64,000 nucleotides of DNA from assembly GCF_047302425.1 (NCBI RefSeq), contig NZ_CP154855.1, forward strand, positions 62,001-126,000, read 5' to 3'. Source of the DNA: Oceanitalea sp047302425 (GTDB taxonomy: Bacteria > Actinomycetota > Actinomycetes > Actinomycetales > Actinomycetaceae). Positions 55,535-63,723 of the stretch are shown here, piece after piece. The first letter of the stretch is position 1. Every line of letters starts with the position of its first letter. The notes under the pieces are model-generated. The model was not told where the DNA came from and did no database searches. It was given only the letters and a program-made list of their open reading frames with translations. A program made the position numbers and the translations under genes.

Positions 55535-57532
55535 ATGGTTGACCACACCAGCGCTGCGCCCGGCTCCGCCGAGGCAGGCGGCCTGGAGAACCTGCTCGTC
55601 GAGGAGCGCCGCTTCCCGCCGAGCCCCGAGTTCGCCGCCCAGGCGAACGCCACCGCGGAGCTCTACGACCGCACCGCGGAGGACCGCCTCGGCTTCTGGG
55701 CCGAGCAGGCCCGCGAGCTCCTCACCTGGTCCACGGACTTCACCGAGGTCCTCGACTGGTCCGAGGCGCCGCGCGCCCGCTGGTTCGGCGACGGCCGGCT
55801 CAATGCCGCCTACAACGCCGTCGACCGGCACGTCGAGGCCGGCAACGGGGACCGGGTGGCCATCCACTGGGAGGGCGAGCAGGGCGACACCCGCACGATC
55901 ACCTACGCCGAGCTGCGCGACGAGGTGGCCCGCGCCGCCGCGGCCCTCGCCGAGCTCGGCGTGCAGACCGGTGACCGGGTGGCGATCTACCTGCCGATGA
56001 TCCCCGAGGCGGTCGTCGCGATGCTCGCCTGTGCCCGCATCGGCGCACCGCACTCGGTCGTCTTCGGCGGCTTCTCCGCCGAGGCGCTGCACACGCGCAT
56101 CAACGACGCCGCCGCGAAGGTCGTCATCACCGCCGACGGCGGCTACCGGCGCGGCAAGCCCAGCGCCCTCAAGCCCGCCGTCGACGACGCCCTCGCCTCC
56201 GGTGACACGCCGGTGGAGAAGGTCCTCGTCGTGCGCCGCACCGGCCAGGACGTCGCCTGGACCGAGGGCCGCGACGTGTGGTGGGACGATATCGTCACCC
56301 GCCAGGGCACCGACTTCGCGCCGGTCGAGGTGGAGGCCGAGCACCCGCTGTTCATCCTCTACACCTCCGGCACCACCGGGAAGCCCAAGGGCATCTTCCA
56401 CACGACCGGCGGCTACCTCACCCAGTCCGCCTACACGCACCGCAACGTCTTCGACCTCAAGCCGGAGACCGACGTCTACTGGTGCACCGCCGACATCGGC
56501 TGGGTCACCGGCCACACCTACGTCACCTACGGGCCGCTCATCAACGGCGCCACCCAGGTGATGTACGAGGGCACGCCGGACACCCCGCACAAGGGCCGCT
56601 GGTGGGAGATCGTCGAGAAGTACAAGGTGACGATCCTCTACACCGCACCCACCGCGATCCGCACGTGCATGAAGTGGGGCGAGGAGGAGCCCGGCCGCTT
56701 CGACCTGTCCTCGCTGCGGGTGCTCGGCTCCGTCGGCGAGCCGATCAACCCCGAGGCGTGGGTCTGGTACCGCCGCGTCATCGGCGGGGACCGCACCCCG
56801 GTCGTGGACACCTGGTGGCAGACGGAGACGGGCGCGATCATGATCTCCCCGCTGCCCGGCGTCACCGAGGCCAAGCCCGGCTCGGCCCAGACCCCGCTGC
56901 CGGGCATCAGCGCCGAGGTCTACGACGAGACGGGCGAGCCGGTCCCCGCGGGGAGCGGCGGCTACCTCGTCCTCACCGAGCCGTGGCCGGCGATGCTGCG
57001 CGGCATCTGGGGGGACGAGCAGCGCTTCCACGACACCTACTGGTCACGCTTCCCCGGCATCTACTTCGCCGGTGACGGCGCCAAGAAGGACGACGACGGC
57101 GACCTGTGGGTCCTCGGGCGCGTCGACGACGTCATGAACGTGTCGGGCCACCGCCTGTCGACGACGGAGATCGAGTCCGCGCTCGTCTCCCACCCCACCG
57201 TGGCCGAGGCCGCCGTCGTCGGGGCCACCGACGACACGACCGGACAGGCCGTCGTCGCCTTCGTCATCCTGCGTGGCGAGGCGGCCGCCGCCGCCAGCGA
57301 GGCGAGCGCCGAGCAGCACATCGCCGAGCTGCGGGCGCACGTGGCCAAGGAGATCGGTCCGATCGCCAAGCCGCGCTCGATCCTCGTCGTCTCCGAGCTG
57401 CCCAAGACCCGGTCCGGCAAGATCATGCGCCGTCTCCTGCGCGACGTCGCGGAGAACCGCCAGGTCGGCGACGTGACGACCCTGGCCGACTCGACGGTCA
57501 TGGACCAGATCACCGCCGGCATGCAGAAGTAG
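55535..57532 (+). CDS. acs: acetyl-CoA synthetase (AMP-forming)
   Basis: 665 residues. It activates acetate to acetyl-CoA through acetyl-AMP. Core motifs are HSVVFGGFSAEAL, the P-loop LYTSGTTGKPKGIFHTTGGY, WWQTETGAIMISPLPG, YFAGDGAKKDDDGDLWVLGRVDDVMNVSGHR and the C-terminal catalytic lysine in PKTRSGKIMRRLLRD, a known site of inactivating acetylation. GGAGGAAAC precedes the ATG at 55535. The divergent actP-DUF485 pair imports its substrate, and a candidate Crp site lies between. Confidence 0.96.
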   Translation: MVDHTSAAPGSAEAGGLENLLVEERRFPPSPEFAAQANATAELYDRTAEDRLGFWAEQARELLTWSTDFTEVLDWSEAPRARWFGDGRLNAAYNAVDRHVEAGNGDRVAIHWEGEQGDTRTITYAELRDEVARAAAALAELGVQTGDRVAIYLPMIPEAVVAMLACARIGAPHSVVFGGFSAEALHTRINDAAAKVVITADGGYRRGKPSALKPAVDDALASGDTPVEKVLVVRRTGQDVAWTEGRDVWWDDIVTRQGTDFAPVEVEAEHPLFILYTSGTTGKPKGIFHTTGGYLTQSAYTHRNVFDLKPETDVYWCTADIGWVTGHTYVTYGPLINGATQVMYEGTPDTPHKGRWWEIVEKYKVTILYTAPTAIRTCMKWGEEEPGRFDLSSLRVLGSVGEPINPEAWVWYRRVIGGDRTPVVDTWWQTETGAIMISPLPGVTEAKPGSAQTPLPGISAEVYDETGEPVPAGSGGYLVLTEPWPAMLRGIWGDEQRFHDTYWSRFPGIYFAGDGAKKDDDGDLWVLGRVDDVMNVSGHRLSTTEIESALVSHPTVAEAAVVGATDDTTGQAVVAFVILRGEAAAAASEASAEQHIAELRAHVAKEIGPIAKPRSILVVSELPKTRSGKIMRRLLRDVAENRQVGDVTTLADSTVMDQITAGMQK

Positions 57533-57552
57533 CCCGTCGAGCGTCTTCTCGG

Positions 57553-57595
57553 CGTCGAGAGCGGGGTTGTTCCTGGAACAGCCCCGCTCTCGGCG
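57553..57595. terminator. 43-base palindromic terminator after acs (repeat family)
   Basis: 57553-57573 pairs with 57575-57595 with two mismatched or wobble positions, centred on 57574. The core gagagcggggttgttcc is nearly identical to the palindrome after crp at 60042-60085. Confidence 0.8.
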
Positions 57596-57635
57596 CGTTC
57601 TGGGGGCCGGATCGGGGGTCGTCTACGCTTCCCCC

Positions 57636-58544
57636 GTGGCGAGTGGACAGAGCGTGGTGTGGCAGGACGGACCGTGGGAGCACCGGTTCGTCCCGGCCAA
57701 CGGTGCCCGCTTTCACGTCGTGCTCGCGGGGCCGGAGGCCGGTGAGCTGGTCGTCCTGCTCCACGGCTTCCCCCAGTTCTGGTGGGCCTGGCGCCACCAG
57801 CTGACGGCCCTGGCCGAGGCCGGCTACCGGGTCGCGGCGATGGACCTGCGCGGCTTCGGCGGCTCGGACAAGCCGCCGGGCGGGCACGCGACACCGGTGC
57901 TCACCGCCGACGTCGGCGGTGTGGTGCGCTCGCTCGGCCGGGAGCGGGCGGTCGTCGTCGGGCACGACTTCGGTGGGCTGCTCGCCTGGTCGATGCCGGT
58001 GCTCCAGCCGCGCGTCACCCGCGCCGTCGCCGTCCTCGCCTCCCCCCACCCGGTGCCGCTGCTGCGGCCGCGCAACCACCTCGGCGCGCGCGCCCGCGTC
58101 TTCCTCGCCCGCGCCCAGGTGCCCTGGTTCCCCGAGCAGGCGCTGCGCCGCGGTGACCTCGTCACCCGGCTGCTCACCGACTACTCCGCGCCCGGGCGGG
58201 TGCTGCCGCCCGAGGAGCTGGCTGCCTACCAGGCCGCCGTCCGACTGCCGTCGGTGGCCCACACGAGCCTCGAGCACCTGCGCTGGCTCGTGCGCTCCAC
58301 CCCCCGGCCGGACGGTCGCCGTTACCTCGCGGCCATGGCCCAGCCCGTCACGGTGCCGGTGCTCAGCGTGCGCGGCGGTGCGGACCGGTTCGCCCCCGCC
58401 GCCGCCTTCGCGGCCGACCCGGCCCACGTACGGGGGCCGATGCGCACCGTCGTCCTCCCGGCCGCGGGCCACCTGCTGCCCGAGGAGGCCCCGGAGGCCG
58501 TCACCGGCCACCTCCTCGACTTCCTGGGCAGCCTCCCGGACTGA
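57636..58544 (+). CDS. alpha/beta hydrolase, epoxide-hydrolase-like
   Basis: 302 residues. HGFPQFWWAWRHQ (oxyanion HGFP), AMDLRGFGGSDKPP, the nucleophile elbow VVGHDFGGLLAWSM (Asp nucleophile, as in epoxide hydrolases and dehalogenases) and the His in PAAGHLLPEEAPEAV are seen. The Asp at the elbow instead of Ser favours an epoxide hydrolase or dehalogenase. It corresponds in position to ephE of M. tuberculosis. The GTG at 57636 has TACGCT (57624-57629) six bases upstream; the upstream part of the frame overlaps the acs terminator and is rejected. The stop abuts the convergent nth. Confidence 0.88.
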   Translation: MASGQSVVWQDGPWEHRFVPANGARFHVVLAGPEAGELVVLLHGFPQFWWAWRHQLTALAEAGYRVAAMDLRGFGGSDKPPGGHATPVLTADVGGVVRSLGRERAVVVGHDFGGLLAWSMPVLQPRVTRAVAVLASPHPVPLLRPRNHLGARARVFLARAQVPWFPEQALRRGDLVTRLLTDYSAPGRVLPPEELAAYQAAVRLPSVAHTSLEHLRWLVRSTPRPDGRRYLAAMAQPVTVPVLSVRGGADRFAPAAAFAADPAHVRGPMRTVVLPAAGHLLPEEAPEAVTGHLLDFLGSLPD

Positions 58545-59246
58545 TCAGTCCGGACGCCGCACGAGCGCCTCGGCCGCCTCGGGGTCGGTCTCGCCGACGC
58601 CGTAGCTCGGACACATGCCGCCGAGGACGCAGGCACCGCACGCGGGCCGGCGGGAGTGGCACACCCGGCGGCCGTGGAAGATCAGCCGGTGGCACAGCAT
58701 CGTCCACCGCTCCTCGGGGACGAGCGCGGCGATGTCGCGCTCGACCTTGACCGCGTCCTTGTTCGTGGTCCACCCCAGCCGACGCGCCAGGCGCCCCACG
58801 TGGGTGTCCACCGTGATGCCTGGGACGCCGAAGGCGTTGCCGAGGACGACGTTCGCCGTCTTGCGGCCCACTCCGGGCAGCGTGACGAGCGCGTCGAGGT
58901 CCGCCGGCACCTCCCCGCCGTGCTCGGCGAGCAGTGCGGCCGCCAGCCCGCGCAGGGAGGTCGCCTTGGCGCGGAAGAAGCCGAGCGGCCGCAGCACCTC
59001 CTCGAGCTCGCCCTGCCCGGCGGCGGCCAGCTCGGCCGGTCCGGGCCAACGGCGGAACAGCGTCGGGGTCACCGAGTTCACCCGGACGTCGGTGGTCTGG
59101 GCGGACAGGACGGTGGCGACGAGCAGCTCGAAGGGGGAGGTGAAGTCGAGCTCGCAGCGGGCGTCGGGCCACTCCTCGGTGAGGACGTCGTCGACCTCGA
59201 CGGCGGGGGCCGGGCCACGCTCGGCGAGCGGCAGGTCGGTGCTCAC
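58545..59246 (-). CDS. nth: endonuclease III (DNA glycosylase/AP lyase)
   Basis: 233 residues. It removes oxidised pyrimidines and cuts the abasic site. The helix-hairpin-helix is LVTLPGVGRKTANVVLGNAFG with the catalytic Lys, and the catalytic Asp lies in GITVDTHVGRLARRLG. The 4Fe-4S cluster ligands are complete as C-x6-C-x2-C-x5-C (CHSRRPACGACVLGGMC). The GTG at 59246 has TAACCT (59253-59258, minus strand) six bases upstream, so the transcript is probably leaderless. It is divergent from crp. Confidence 0.95.
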   Translation of the reverse strand: MSTDLPLAERGPAPAVEVDDVLTEEWPDARCELDFTSPFELLVATVLSAQTTDVRVNSVTPTLFRRWPGPAELAAAGQGELEEVLRPLGFFRAKATSLRGLAAALLAEHGGEVPADLDALVTLPGVGRKTANVVLGNAFGVPGITVDTHVGRLARRLGWTTNKDAVKVERDIAALVPEERWTMLCHRLIFHGRRVCHSRRPACGACVLGGMCPSYGVGETDPEAAEALVRRPD

Positions 59247-59343
59247 CGGCCCAGGTTACGGGCGGCAGGCCGCCCTCAGTGGCAGGATGGTCGCCAAGGG
59301 CTTCGGCCCGGCCGCCGACACCGACGTGAAAAGGACGCAAAAC

Positions 59344-60021
59344 GTGGACGACTCCGCGATCAGCTCCGTGCCCCTCTTTGCCTCCCTCGACGACGACGCT
59401 CGAGCGGCCCTGCGCGAGGCCATGCACGAGGTGAGCCTGCGGCGCGGGGAGACGCTCTTCCACGAGGGCGACCCCGGCGACCGCCTCTTCCTCGTCATCG
59501 AGGGCAAGATCAAGCTCGGACACCGTTCCACGGACGGCCGGGAGAACCTCCTCGCCATCCTCGGCCCGGGCGAGCTCCTCGGCGAGCTCACCCTCTTCGA
59601 GCCCGGCGAGCGCACCGCGACGGCCACCGCCGTCGCCACCAGCCGCCTGCTCGAGCTGCAGCACGACCCCTTCATGCACCTGCTCGACACGCGCCCCGAG
59701 CTGGCCAAGCACATGCTCCGCGCCCTGGCCCACCGGCTGCGGCGGACCAACGAGGCGCTGGCGGACCTCGTCTTCTCCGACGTGCCCGGCCGCGTGGCCA
59801 AGGCGCTGCTCGACCTGTCGGTCCGCTTCGGCGAGCAGACCCCCGACGGCCTGCGGGTCGCCCACGACCTCACCCAGGAGGAGCTGGCCCAGCTCGTCGG
59901 CGCCTCCCGCGAGACCGTGAACAAGTCGCTGGCGGACTTCATCTCCCGCGGCTGGATCCGCCTCGAGGGCCGCGCGGTGCAGATCCTCGACCTCGAGCGC
60001 CTCAAGCGCCGCGCCCGCTGA
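59344..60021 (+). CDS. crp: Crp/Fnr family global regulator
   Basis: 225 residues. The cyclic-nucleotide domain shows FHEGDPGDRLFLVIEGKIKLG and the phosphate-binding loop GPGELLGELTLFEPGERTATATAVATSRLLEL, with the Arg/Thr of GERTATA placed to bind cAMP. The C-terminal winged helix has LTQEELAQLVGASRETVNKSLADFISRGWIRLEG. It is the actinobacterial Crp, known in mycobacteria to control carbon, respiration and cell-wall genes. AAGGAC lies before the GTG at 59344. A palindromic terminator follows. Confidence 0.95.
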   Translation: MDDSAISSVPLFASLDDDARAALREAMHEVSLRRGETLFHEGDPGDRLFLVIEGKIKLGHRSTDGRENLLAILGPGELLGELTLFEPGERTATATAVATSRLLELQHDPFMHLLDTRPELAKHMLRALAHRLRRTNEALADLVFSDVPGRVAKALLDLSVRFGEQTPDGLRVAHDLTQEELAQLVGASRETVNKSLADFISRGWIRLEGRAVQILDLERLKRRAR

Positions 60022-60041
60022 CCCGGCGCCCTACCCCCATA

Positions 60042-60085
60042 CGCCGAGAGCGGAGTTGTTCCTCGGAACAACTCCGCTCTCGGCG
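60042..60085. terminator. perfect 44-base palindromic terminator between crp and the RidA gene
   Basis: 60042-60062 pairs perfectly (21 of 21) with 60065-60085, with tc at the centre. It sits between convergent genes and is the best copy of the family also seen at 57553-57595, with a half copy at 29812. Confidence 0.85.
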
Positions 60086-60105
60086 TTTGTGTGCGCGTGT
60101 GGTTG

Positions 60106-60573
60106 TCAGCCGACGGCGAGGACGAGCTCGATCTCGACGGGCGCGTCCAGCGGAAGCGCACTGACCCCGACGGCGCTGCGGGCGTGGCGCCCGGCCTCAC
60201 CGAAGATCTCCCCGAGCAGGTCCGAGGCGCCGTTGACGACGCCCGGCTGCCCGGTGAAGCCAGGGTCGCTGGCCACGTAGCCGACGACCTTGACCACCTG
60301 GACGACGGCGTCGAGGTTGCCGACCTTCGCCGCGACGGCGGCGAGCCCGTTGAGCGCCGCCACGCGCGCGAGCTCGGTGGCCCGCTCCGGCGGCACCAGC
60401 CCCTCGCCGTCGCCCACCTTGCCGGTGAGCGGCAGGGCGCCGTCGACCATGGGCAGCTGGCCCGAGGTCCACACGAGGTCGCCGTGGCGGACGGCGGGCA
60501 CGTAGCTCGCGACGGGCGGCACGACCGGAGGCAGGGTCAGACCCAGCTCCTGCAGACGCCGCGCGATGCTCAT
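60106..60573 (-). CDS. RidA/YjgF-family protein
   Basis: 155 residues. The fold is read from LPPVVPPVASYVPAVRHGDLVWTSGQLPMVDGALPLTGKVGDGEG, ARVAALNGLAAVAAKVGNLDAVVQVVKVVGYVASDPGF and HARSAVGVSALPLDAPVEIELVLAVG. Archetypal RidA hydrolyses reactive enamines using an Arg in the RSAVGV segment, which is present. The longer family here (about 150 residues) is the branch found beside crp and whiB4 in actinobacteria. Its ATG overlaps the DUF4177 stop (ATGA). Confidence 0.9.
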   Translation of the reverse strand: MSIARRLQELGLTLPPVVPPVASYVPAVRHGDLVWTSGQLPMVDGALPLTGKVGDGEGLVPPERATELARVAALNGLAAVAAKVGNLDAVVQVVKVVGYVASDPGFTGQPGVVNGASDLLGEIFGEAGRHARSAVGVSALPLDAPVEIELVLAVG

Positions 60574-60722
60574 GCCTTGGGCCGCTTGAGGTAGGCGACG
60601 GGGTTCTGCGTCGGCCCCGGTACCACCTGCACGAGCTCCCAGCCGTCGGCGCCCCACTGGTCGAGGATCGCCTTGGTGTTGTGGATGAGCAGAGGAATGG
60701 TCGCGTACTCCCAGGTCGTCAT
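60570..60722 (-). CDS. DUF4177 small protein
   Basis: 50 residues: it begins MTTWEYATIPLLIHNTKAIL, continues DQWGADGWELVQVVPGPTQN and ends PVAYLKRPKA. The W-E-Y start and GADGWELVQVVPG block define DUF4177. It overlaps the RidA start by four bases and lies nine bases after the whiB4 stop, so the three form one operon. Function unknown. Relatives keep this position in many actinobacteria. Confidence 0.88.
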   Translation of the reverse strand: MTTWEYATIPLLIHNTKAILDQWGADGWELVQVVPGPTQNPVAYLKRPKA

Positions 60723-60731
60723 GGCGCCATC

Positions 60732-61067
60732 CTAGGCCTGCCGGATCTTCGCGAGGATGCGCGGAGCCCGGTCGGCACGCAGCTCGGCGATGATCTCGTC
60801 CTCCTCGTCCTGGAGCCGGTCGGCCCAGGAGCGCACCTCGGGGTAGCGGCGCAGCAGCGCCCGGCGCTCCCGCTCGGTGAGCCCGCCCCAGACGCCGAAG
60901 GTCACGTGCGCGTCGAGCGCGTCGGCCAGGCACTCCATCCGGACCGGACAGCGGAAGCACAGCTCGCGGGCGGCCCGCTGCGCCGCCCCGCGGACGAAGA
61001 GCTCGTCCGGCTCGATCCCCCGGCACGCGGCCCGCGCGGCCCACGTCTGGTCATCGTGAGTGCTCAT
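60732..61067 (-). CDS. whiB4: WhiB4-type iron-sulfur transcription factor
   Basis: 111 residues. Four cysteines for a 4Fe-4S cluster are visible: ARAACRGIEPDELF, then ELCFRCPVRMECLADAL (C-x2-C-x5-C). The G-[VI]-W-G-G turn is FGVWGGLTERERRALLRRYPEVRSW. The sequence DELFVRGAAQRAAR and the divergent penicillin-binding protein gene match M. tuberculosis WhiB4, a redox regulator. AGGAGG lies seven bases before the ATG at 61067. A TACGGT -10 hexamer is seen upstream on the minus strand near 61115. Confidence 0.93.
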   Translation of the reverse strand: MSTHDDQTWAARAACRGIEPDELFVRGAAQRAARELCFRCPVRMECLADALDAHVTFGVWGGLTERERRALLRRYPEVRSWADRLQDEEDEIIAELRADRAPRILAKIRQA

Positions 61068-61276
61068 GCCCCACCTCCTGCGTCCCACGGCATCGTTGCC
61101 GCTCGTGTGTGCCCCGACCGTAGACGTCTTAGCCCGGCCGTGGAAGGTCGATGGCGAAACCGTGACCTTTCCGAAATCGTCACATGTCACGCCTCGGATG
61201 TCCATAACCTGAGGGAAATCCGGTGATGTCCCCCACCGTGGTCCACTCTCGGAGGCACGCGCCGTACCCTGGAGCA

Positions 61277-63721
61277 ATGGCCTCACGTCCTATGCCGCGC
61301 GGGCGCGCCGTCCGCCCCGTCCAGCTCGTCGCCATGATGGTCGCGTTCCTGCTCATCGCCGTGGCCGGTGGAGTGCTCACGGCCGGGCTGCTGCTGCCCG
61401 CCGTCGGCTCCGTCGGCGCGGTCGGCAACGCGACCACCGACCTCTTCGACGACATCCCCACCGAGCTGGAGATCGACGAGCCCTCGGAGCAGAGCGTCAT
61501 GTTCGACGCCAACGGCAACGAGATGGCGGTCTTCTTCGCGGAGAACCGTGTGGTCGTCGGCTTCGAGGACATCTCCCAGCACGTCAAGGACGCGGTCGTC
61601 GCGATCGAGGACCACCGCTTCTACGACCACGGCGGCGTGGACCCCGAGGGCATCATGCGTGCCGTCGCCCGCAACCTCGGCGGCGGCGAGCTCGAGGGTG
61701 CCTCGACGCTGACGCAGCAGTACGTGAAGAACATCCAGGTCGAGGAGAGCCGGGTCAACAACGACCCCGAGCTGTACCGGGCCGCGACGGAGACCGAGGG
61801 CGCCGCGGGCATCGCCCGCAAGCTCCGCGAGGCACGCCTCGCCATCGCCCTGGAGCAGGTGCGGTCCAAGGACGAGATCCTCACCGGCTACCTCAACATC
61901 GCCCAGTTCGGCCCCTCCCAGTACGGGATCGAGGCCGCGGCGCACCACTACTTCAACAAGACGGCGGCCGAGCTCAACATCGGTGAGTCGGCCATGCTCG
62001 CCGGCATCACGCAGAACCCCGCGAAGTGGGACCCGGTGGGCAACCCCGAGAACGCCGAGCGACGCCGCAACACCGTGCTCGGCCGCATGCTCGCCGAGGG
62101 GTTCATCTCCCAGGCCGAGTACGACGAGGCCGTGGCGGTCCCCGTGCCGGACATGCTCAACGTCCAGGACACCCCCCGCGGCTGCGCCGTCGCCGGCAAC
62201 GCCGCGTACTTCTGCCAGTACGTCGTCAACGAGATCCTCAACAACGAGGCCTACGGCGAGACCGTCGAGGACCGCCGTCAGCTGCTCAACCGCGGCGGCC
62301 TGGAGATCCACACGACGCTCGACCCCGCCAAGCAGGAGGCGGCCTTCGCGGCCGTCACCGGCTCGGTCCCGGTGGACGACCCGTCCGGTATTTCCATGGC
62401 GCTGTCCTCGATCGAGCCGGGCACCGGCCGGATCTACGCGATGGCGCAGAACACCCGCTACGGCGTCGCCAACGAGGCGGACCCGCGAGCCACCCAGGTC
62501 AACTACAACGTCGGCCAGTCGCACGGCGGCGGCACAGGCTTCCAGTCCGGCTCGACCTTCAAGGTCTTCACCCTCGTCCAGTGGCTCAAGGACGGCCACT
62601 CCCTCATGGACCGGGTGAACTCGGCCAACCGCGTCTTCCCGCGCGACACGTGGACGATCTCCTGCGACGACCCGGAGAACCCCGCGTTCCGTCCGCCGGG
62701 CAACTACGAGCCCAAGAACCTCGAGGGCTTCGGCGGCGGCGTCGAGACGGTCCTCGAGGCGACCCGAACGTCGATCAACACCTCGTTCGTCGTCATGGCC
62801 CAGCAGATGGACCTGTGCGACATCACCGACACCGCCGCGGACATGGGCGTGCGCACCGGGTCCGGGGCGCCCCTGCAGAGCAACCCGGCGATGGTGCTCG
62901 GCTCCAACACCGTGACCCCCCTGTCGATGGCCAACTCCTACGCGACCCTCGCGGCCGGCGGCGTCTACTGCGAGCCGGTCGCCATCACGCGGATGGTCGA
63001 CCGCAACGGCGAGGAGATCGCCGTCCCGCCCTCGGACTGCCAGCGGGTGCTCGAGGAGGACGTCGTCAACGGCGTCAACCACGCTCTCCAGGCGGTCATG
63101 GGCCCCGAGTGGGACTCCACCGGCTCTCCCGCGCGCATCCCCCCGCGCCCCAGCGCGGGCAAGACGGGGACGGCGAACGACGACATGCACGCCTGGTTCA
63201 TCGGCTTCGTCCCGCAGATGTCCACGGCCGTGTGGATGGGGCACGCCAACGCCGACGAGACGATGGGTGACGAGGTCATCAACGGCGTGTGGCGCAACCG
63301 CGTCTACGGCGGCCTCATCGCCGCACCGACGTGGAAGGCCTACATGCTGCCGGCCACCGAGGGCATGCCGATCGAGGAGTTCGCCTCCGCGAACAGCACC
63401 GTGGTCCGCGGCGAGTTCCTGCAGGTGCCGAGCATCGGCGGGCAGACCGTCGAGCAGGCCACCGCCACCCTCGAGGCCGCCGGCTTCAACGTGGCCATGG
63501 GCTACCCGGTGGACTCCGGCTGGCCGCAGGGCCTGGCCGTGGCGACCGTCCCCGAGGCGGGCAGCAGCGCCCGGCGTGGGGAGACGGTGACCATCTACAC
63601 GAGCGGCGGACGTGACGTCGCCTCGCGGTCCGACGGCGAGCAGGGCGAGGAGAGCGCCGACGCCGGCGACGCTGACGGCGGCAACGACAACGGCGGCGCC
63701 GACGGCGGGGACGACGACTGA
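61277..63721 (+). CDS. ponA2: bifunctional penicillin-binding protein (PonA2-like) with PASTA domain
   Basis: 814 residues. One N-terminal membrane helix (about 16-42). The GT51 glycosyltransferase has VVAIEDHRFYDHGGVDPEG (catalytic Glu111) and EGASTLTQQYVKN. The transpeptidase has S-T-F-K (Ser426), the SxN motif in TSINTSF and K-T-G at 629-631. One PASTA domain (about 715-785) is followed by an acidic Asp/Gly/Asn tail. It builds and crosslinks peptidoglycan. TACCCT (61265-61270) lies six bases before the ATG, so the transcript is probably leaderless; the frame upstream of 61277 is rejected. It is divergent from whiB4. Confidence 0.95.
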   Translation: MASRPMPRGRAVRPVQLVAMMVAFLLIAVAGGVLTAGLLLPAVGSVGAVGNATTDLFDDIPTELEIDEPSEQSVMFDANGNEMAVFFAENRVVVGFEDISQHVKDAVVAIEDHRFYDHGGVDPEGIMRAVARNLGGGELEGASTLTQQYVKNIQVEESRVNNDPELYRAATETEGAAGIARKLREARLAIALEQVRSKDEILTGYLNIAQFGPSQYGIEAAAHHYFNKTAAELNIGESAMLAGITQNPAKWDPVGNPENAERRRNTVLGRMLAEGFISQAEYDEAVAVPVPDMLNVQDTPRGCAVAGNAAYFCQYVVNEILNNEAYGETVEDRRQLLNRGGLEIHTTLDPAKQEAAFAAVTGSVPVDDPSGISMALSSIEPGTGRIYAMAQNTRYGVANEADPRATQVNYNVGQSHGGGTGFQSGSTFKVFTLVQWLKDGHSLMDRVNSANRVFPRDTWTISCDDPENPAFRPPGNYEPKNLEGFGGGVETVLEATRTSINTSFVVMAQQMDLCDITDTAADMGVRTGSGAPLQSNPAMVLGSNTVTPLSMANSYATLAAGGVYCEPVAITRMVDRNGEEIAVPPSDCQRVLEEDVVNGVNHALQAVMGPEWDSTGSPARIPPRPSAGKTGTANDDMHAWFIGFVPQMSTAVWMGHANADETMGDEVINGVWRNRVYGGLIAAPTWKAYMLPATEGMPIEEFASANSTVVRGEFLQVPSIGGQTVEQATATLEAAGFNVAMGYPVDSGWPQGLAVATVPEAGSSARRGETVTIYTSGGRDVASRSDGEQGEESADAGDADGGNDNGGADGGDDD

Positions 63722-63723
63722 CC

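Noticed and set aside
55343..57031. Long minus-strand extension of the DUF485 frame through acs
   Set aside because: Only the last 114 residues are the DUF485 protein, with a good ribosome binding site at 55342. The rest is antisense to acs.
61162..61183. GTGAC...GTCAC inverted pair in the whiB4/ponA2 gap as a Crp site
   Set aside because: The spacing between half-sites is 12, not the six needed for a Crp dimer.
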